15,732 nucleotides of DNA from Clostridium sp. CAG:448 (lineage in GTDB: Bacteria; Bacillota; Clostridia; Oscillospirales; CAG-272): NCBI GenBank assembly GCA_000433415.1, contig FR890450.1, forward strand, positions 1-15,732, read 5' to 3'. The translations under genes were made by a program, and so were the position numbers. The notes beneath the pieces are model-generated. The model was not told the DNA's origin. It worked only from the letters and a program-made list of their open reading frames with translations, and made no database searches. This document shows, in pieces, positions 13,972-15,732 of the stretch. The stretch's first letter is position 1, and each line of letters begins with the position of its first letter.

Positions 13972-14265
13972 ATGAATATTGAAGAATTGATCAAACCGGA
14001 GCTGACCGTTCTGATTCCGGTTCTGTATCTGATCGGGGTTGTGTTGAAAAAAAGCCGTGTTGCCGATCATCTGATCCCGGCAACGCTTGGTACCGTATCG
14101 GTGTTGCTTGCGCTGGTGTGGACTTTTGCAACCAGCGAGATTCGATGCCTGCGGGATGCGGCGCTTGCACTGTTTACCGCCGTGACGCAGGGAGTCCTGA
14201 TTGCCGGGGCGGATGTTTACATCAGTCAGCTTCGGATTCAGTCCAAAAAAGGAAAAAAGAAATGA
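13972..14265 (+). CDS. Phage holin family protein, Hol44 / holin superfamily V type
   Basis: A 97-residue membrane protein behind GAGGTGGAG. It has three hydrophobic segments at about 9-26 (ELTVLIPVLYLIGVVLK), 35-54 (IPATLGTVSVLLALVWTF) and 64-86 (ALALFTAVTQGVLIAGADVY), and a very basic C terminus (QLRIQSKKGKKK). The N-terminal pattern I-x-x-L-I-K-P-E-L-x-V-L-I-P-V-L-Y-L-I-G and the F-T-x-x-T-Q-G-x-L-x-A-G motif match the Phage_holin_5_2 family. Holins make pores in the cytoplasmic membrane, for lysin release in phages and for non-lytic export in some host systems such as TcdE. The stop overlaps the next start (ATGA), so it is translated with the exchanger gene. No phage structural gene surrounds it. 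Confidence 0.85.
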   Translation: MNIEELIKPELTVLIPVLYLIGVVLKKSRVADHLIPATLGTVSVLLALVWTFATSEIRCLRDAALALFTAVTQGVLIAGADVYISQLRIQSKKGKKK

Positions 14266-15365
14266 TGACGGCTGTTTTGACGCCGGTGAATCTGACGCTG
14301 CTGTTGGTAGCGGTCGGTTGCCTTTTTGGGGGAATCCGCTGCAAAGGATTCTCCCTGGGGATTGTCTGCGTGTTGTTTGTTGCGATCGGGGCGGGGGTGT
14401 TATTGCGTCCGCTAACCGTTTCAAACGAGGTTTACGGAGAGCAGCTTATCGCGGCAATGCAGACGTTTTCCGCACTGGGAACCTCTGTATTTGTGGCGGT
14501 GACTGGGCTTTGCGCCGGGTTGTCCTTTGCACATGGCAGTCGCGGCGGAGGAATTGCTTTCTTAGTGGGATGTTTGATGAGCTGTGCGGGATACACAGTC
14601 ATCCGCATCATCGATATCCTGGATCCGAGCATATCATGCTCGGTGCAGGGCGGTATTCTTTGCGGTGCACTGACCAGTACCCCCGGATTGTCTTCGATCT
14701 GTGAAAGACCAGGCATGGTTGCCTCGCAAGCCGTCCGGGGGTACGGATGCACTTATCTTGGCGGCGTCCTGTCAGCGGTTTTTGCAGTGCGGCTCTGTCG
14801 CACACAAAAAACGGAGGTTCGGGAAGCGGCACAGGCGGAATGTGCGGACGGCAAAAGACTGCGGGCTGCGCCGTGTGTGACTGTCATCGGCGTGTGCGCA
14901 CTGTTCGGGAACCTGCTCGGCAGTCTGATTCTGCCCGGAACCGGAGTGATGCTCGGTGCTACCGGAGGAATTCTCGGCACTGCTATGCTGCTCGGATGTG
15001 GGCTATCAAAGGGGAAATATGTGCCGGAACCGTCGGTTTTGCGTATAGGGAAGAATCTGGGACTTGCGCTGTTTTTTACAGGAACAGGAGTCAGTGCGGG
15101 ATTACAGATACACGCATTGCAACCCATAACGGTTTTATACGGACTTTTGGTGACGTGGACGGCTCTTGCGGTCGGATTTTTCTGTACGGGACGTTTTTTC
15201 GGACGGTTTCACCTGCACCGCGGCTGTGTGATCGCCGGCGGAATGACCAGCAGTCCCGCGCTCGGAACGCTTTTACAGAAATGTGCGGATCCGCCGCTGT
15301 TCCAGTTTTCCGCCGCTTATTTCGGCGCGCTATTGTCCCTGACAGTCCTGCTTTATTTTTTGTAA
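14262..15365 (+). CDS. Asp-Al_Ex-type (AspT/YidE) permease without RCK domains
   Basis: A 367-residue polytopic membrane protein with about ten hydrophobic segments arranged as two homologous halves. Each half carries the re-entrant signature of the aspartate:alanine exchanger family (PF06826): GALTSTPGL (135-143) and GGMTSSPALG (326-335), both starting a conserved G-x-x-T-S-x-P-x-L loop. AspT and YidE proteins are usually about 550 residues, with two TrkA-C (RCK) regulatory domains between the halves. Here only a 30-residue hydrophilic linker (about 181-203) is found. It probably moves an amino acid or small carboxylate across the membrane, and in this context it could export the pathway product or import its precursor. 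ATG 14262 is chosen for its overlap with the holin stop and the AAAGGA upstream. ATG 14265 is equally possible. It is the last gene before the terminator. Confidence 0.8.
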   Translation: MMTAVLTPVNLTLLLVAVGCLFGGIRCKGFSLGIVCVLFVAIGAGVLLRPLTVSNEVYGEQLIAAMQTFSALGTSVFVAVTGLCAGLSFAHGSRGGGIAFLVGCLMSCAGYTVIRIIDILDPSISCSVQGGILCGALTSTPGLSSICERPGMVASQAVRGYGCTYLGGVLSAVFAVRLCRTQKTEVREAAQAECADGKRLRAAPCVTVIGVCALFGNLLGSLILPGTGVMLGATGGILGTAMLLGCGLSKGKYVPEPSVLRIGKNLGLALFFTGTGVSAGLQIHALQPITVLYGLLVTWTALAVGFFCTGRFFGRFHLHRGCVIAGGMTSSPALGTLLQKCADPPLFQFSAAYFGALLSLTVLLYFL

Positions 15366-15380
15366 GTGTCCCGAAAAGAG

Positions 15381-15414
15381 AACGCCGGTGTCCGCATGTG
15401 ACACCGGCGTTTGA
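15381..15414 (+). terminator. Terminator at the end of the nine-gene operon
   Basis: AACGCCGGTGTC (15381-15392) and GACACCGGCGTT (15400-15411) pair perfectly over 12 bp around a 7-nt loop. A-residues precede and TTT follows the stem, so it can also serve the convergent rlmH gene. Its AACGCC...GGCGTTTGA form resembles the terminator at 3361-3400. Confidence 0.88.
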
Positions 15415-15425
15415 TGCAAAAATGC

Positions 15426-15732
15426 TTATTTGTGATAGGAGGTTCCTTTTTGAATGTTCATGCAGCGATAAACCGTTTCATATAGCAGAACCCGCATGAG
15501 TTGATGCGGAAAGGTCAGTTTGGAAAAGGAAAGGCACAGATCGGCGTTGGATTTGACCTCGGGGGATAATCCATAGGAACTGCCGATAAAAAAGCTGATG
15601 ACGGACGCGCCGCCGGCTACAACGGTTTCCAGCTTGCGTGACAGCTCCTCCGAGGAAAATTGGGTGCCCTCCACACACAGCGCGATCTTATAGGAGCGTT
15701 CTCCCGCGGCGGTAAGCAGCGCCTTTCCCTCT
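15426..15732 (-). CDS. rlmH: 23S rRNA (pseudouridine1915-N3)-methyltransferase RlmH, 5' part outside window
   Basis: The minus-strand frame is open to the window edge and encodes about the last 101 residues of RlmH. RlmH is a SPOUT methyltransferase that methylates pseudouridine 1915 in helix 69 of 23S rRNA, in the assembled 70S ribosome. The sequence includes ALCVEGTQFSSEELSRKLE, then SVISFFIGSSYGLSPEVK with the SAM-binding knot loop (F-I-G-S-S-Y-G), LSFSKLTFPHQLMRVLLYE, the family's most conserved stretch, and the ending SYHK followed by TAA. Full-length RlmH is about 155-160 residues, so about one third lies beyond 15732. It is a housekeeping gene, and its presence marks the border between accessory sequence and core chromosome on the right side. 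Confidence 0.95.
   Translation of the reverse strand, partial: EGKALLTAAGERSYKIALCVEGTQFSSEELSRKLETVVAGGASVISFFIGSSYGLSPEVKSNADLCLSFSKLTFPHQLMRVLLYETVYRCMNIQKGTSYHK

Noticed and set aside
13519..14424. A 301-codon minus-strand frame across the XhlA-like and holin genes
   Set aside because: It spans three genes on the other strand that have clear ribosome sites and family motifs. Its own translation is low-complexity and unlike any known protein.

Overview
The window looks like a chromosomal segment of a Gram-positive, low-to-medium GC anaerobe of the class Clostridia, probably a gut Oscillospiraceae/Ruminococcaceae-type organism. This is inferred from strong AAAGGAG-type ribosome sites, MKK...LMGC lipoprotein signals, BspA-type leucine-rich repeat lipoproteins, a Hol44-type holin, and an RlmH gene of Firmicutes type. 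No rRNA, tRNA, CRISPR array or intact insertion sequence was seen.

Left edge (1-1450): decayed sequence. A serine-recombinase remnant carries an 80-bp tandem duplication that shifts its frame, and it runs directly into the C-terminal half of a flavodoxin. An aldo/keto reductase follows, which has lost about 90 internal codons so that its original tail is now in another frame. A strong hairpin terminator closes this block.

Middle (1450-8400): a long AT-rich leader with inverted repeats precedes a small orphan DeoR/WYL-type HTH protein. Next come a DUF1906/GH25-like protein and a protein with three Big2 (bacterial Ig-like) domains plus an unrecognised C-terminal domain. Neither has a signal peptide. 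Convergent to these are two paralogous BspA-type LRR lipoproteins on the minus strand. The larger one is an internal duplication of the unit found in the smaller one, and it is driven by a perfect-consensus sigma-70-type promoter.

Right (8613-15365): nine tightly packed plus-strand genes, mostly overlapping or nearly abutting. They encode an NTP_transf_5-type nucleotidyltransferase, a thymidylate-kinase-like P-loop kinase, an acyl carrier protein, a protein that weakly resembles BtrH/C39-type acyltransferases, an AMP-forming acyl/aminoacyl ligase, an unrecognised 231-residue protein, an XhlA-like coiled-coil membrane protein, a Hol44-type holin, and an aspartate:alanine-exchanger-type (Asp-Al_Ex) permease without regulatory domains. 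The ligase, carrier and transferase could activate and transfer an acyl or aminoacyl group. The nucleotidyltransferase and kinase could act on a nucleotide, phosphate or peptide substrate, and the last three genes could serve release or export. This is the best candidate in the window for an undescribed system: a compact carrier-protein-dependent biosynthetic operon with no condensing enzyme, coupled to holin-type membrane genes. A terminator ends the operon, and a convergent, right-truncated rlmH gene occupies the window edge.
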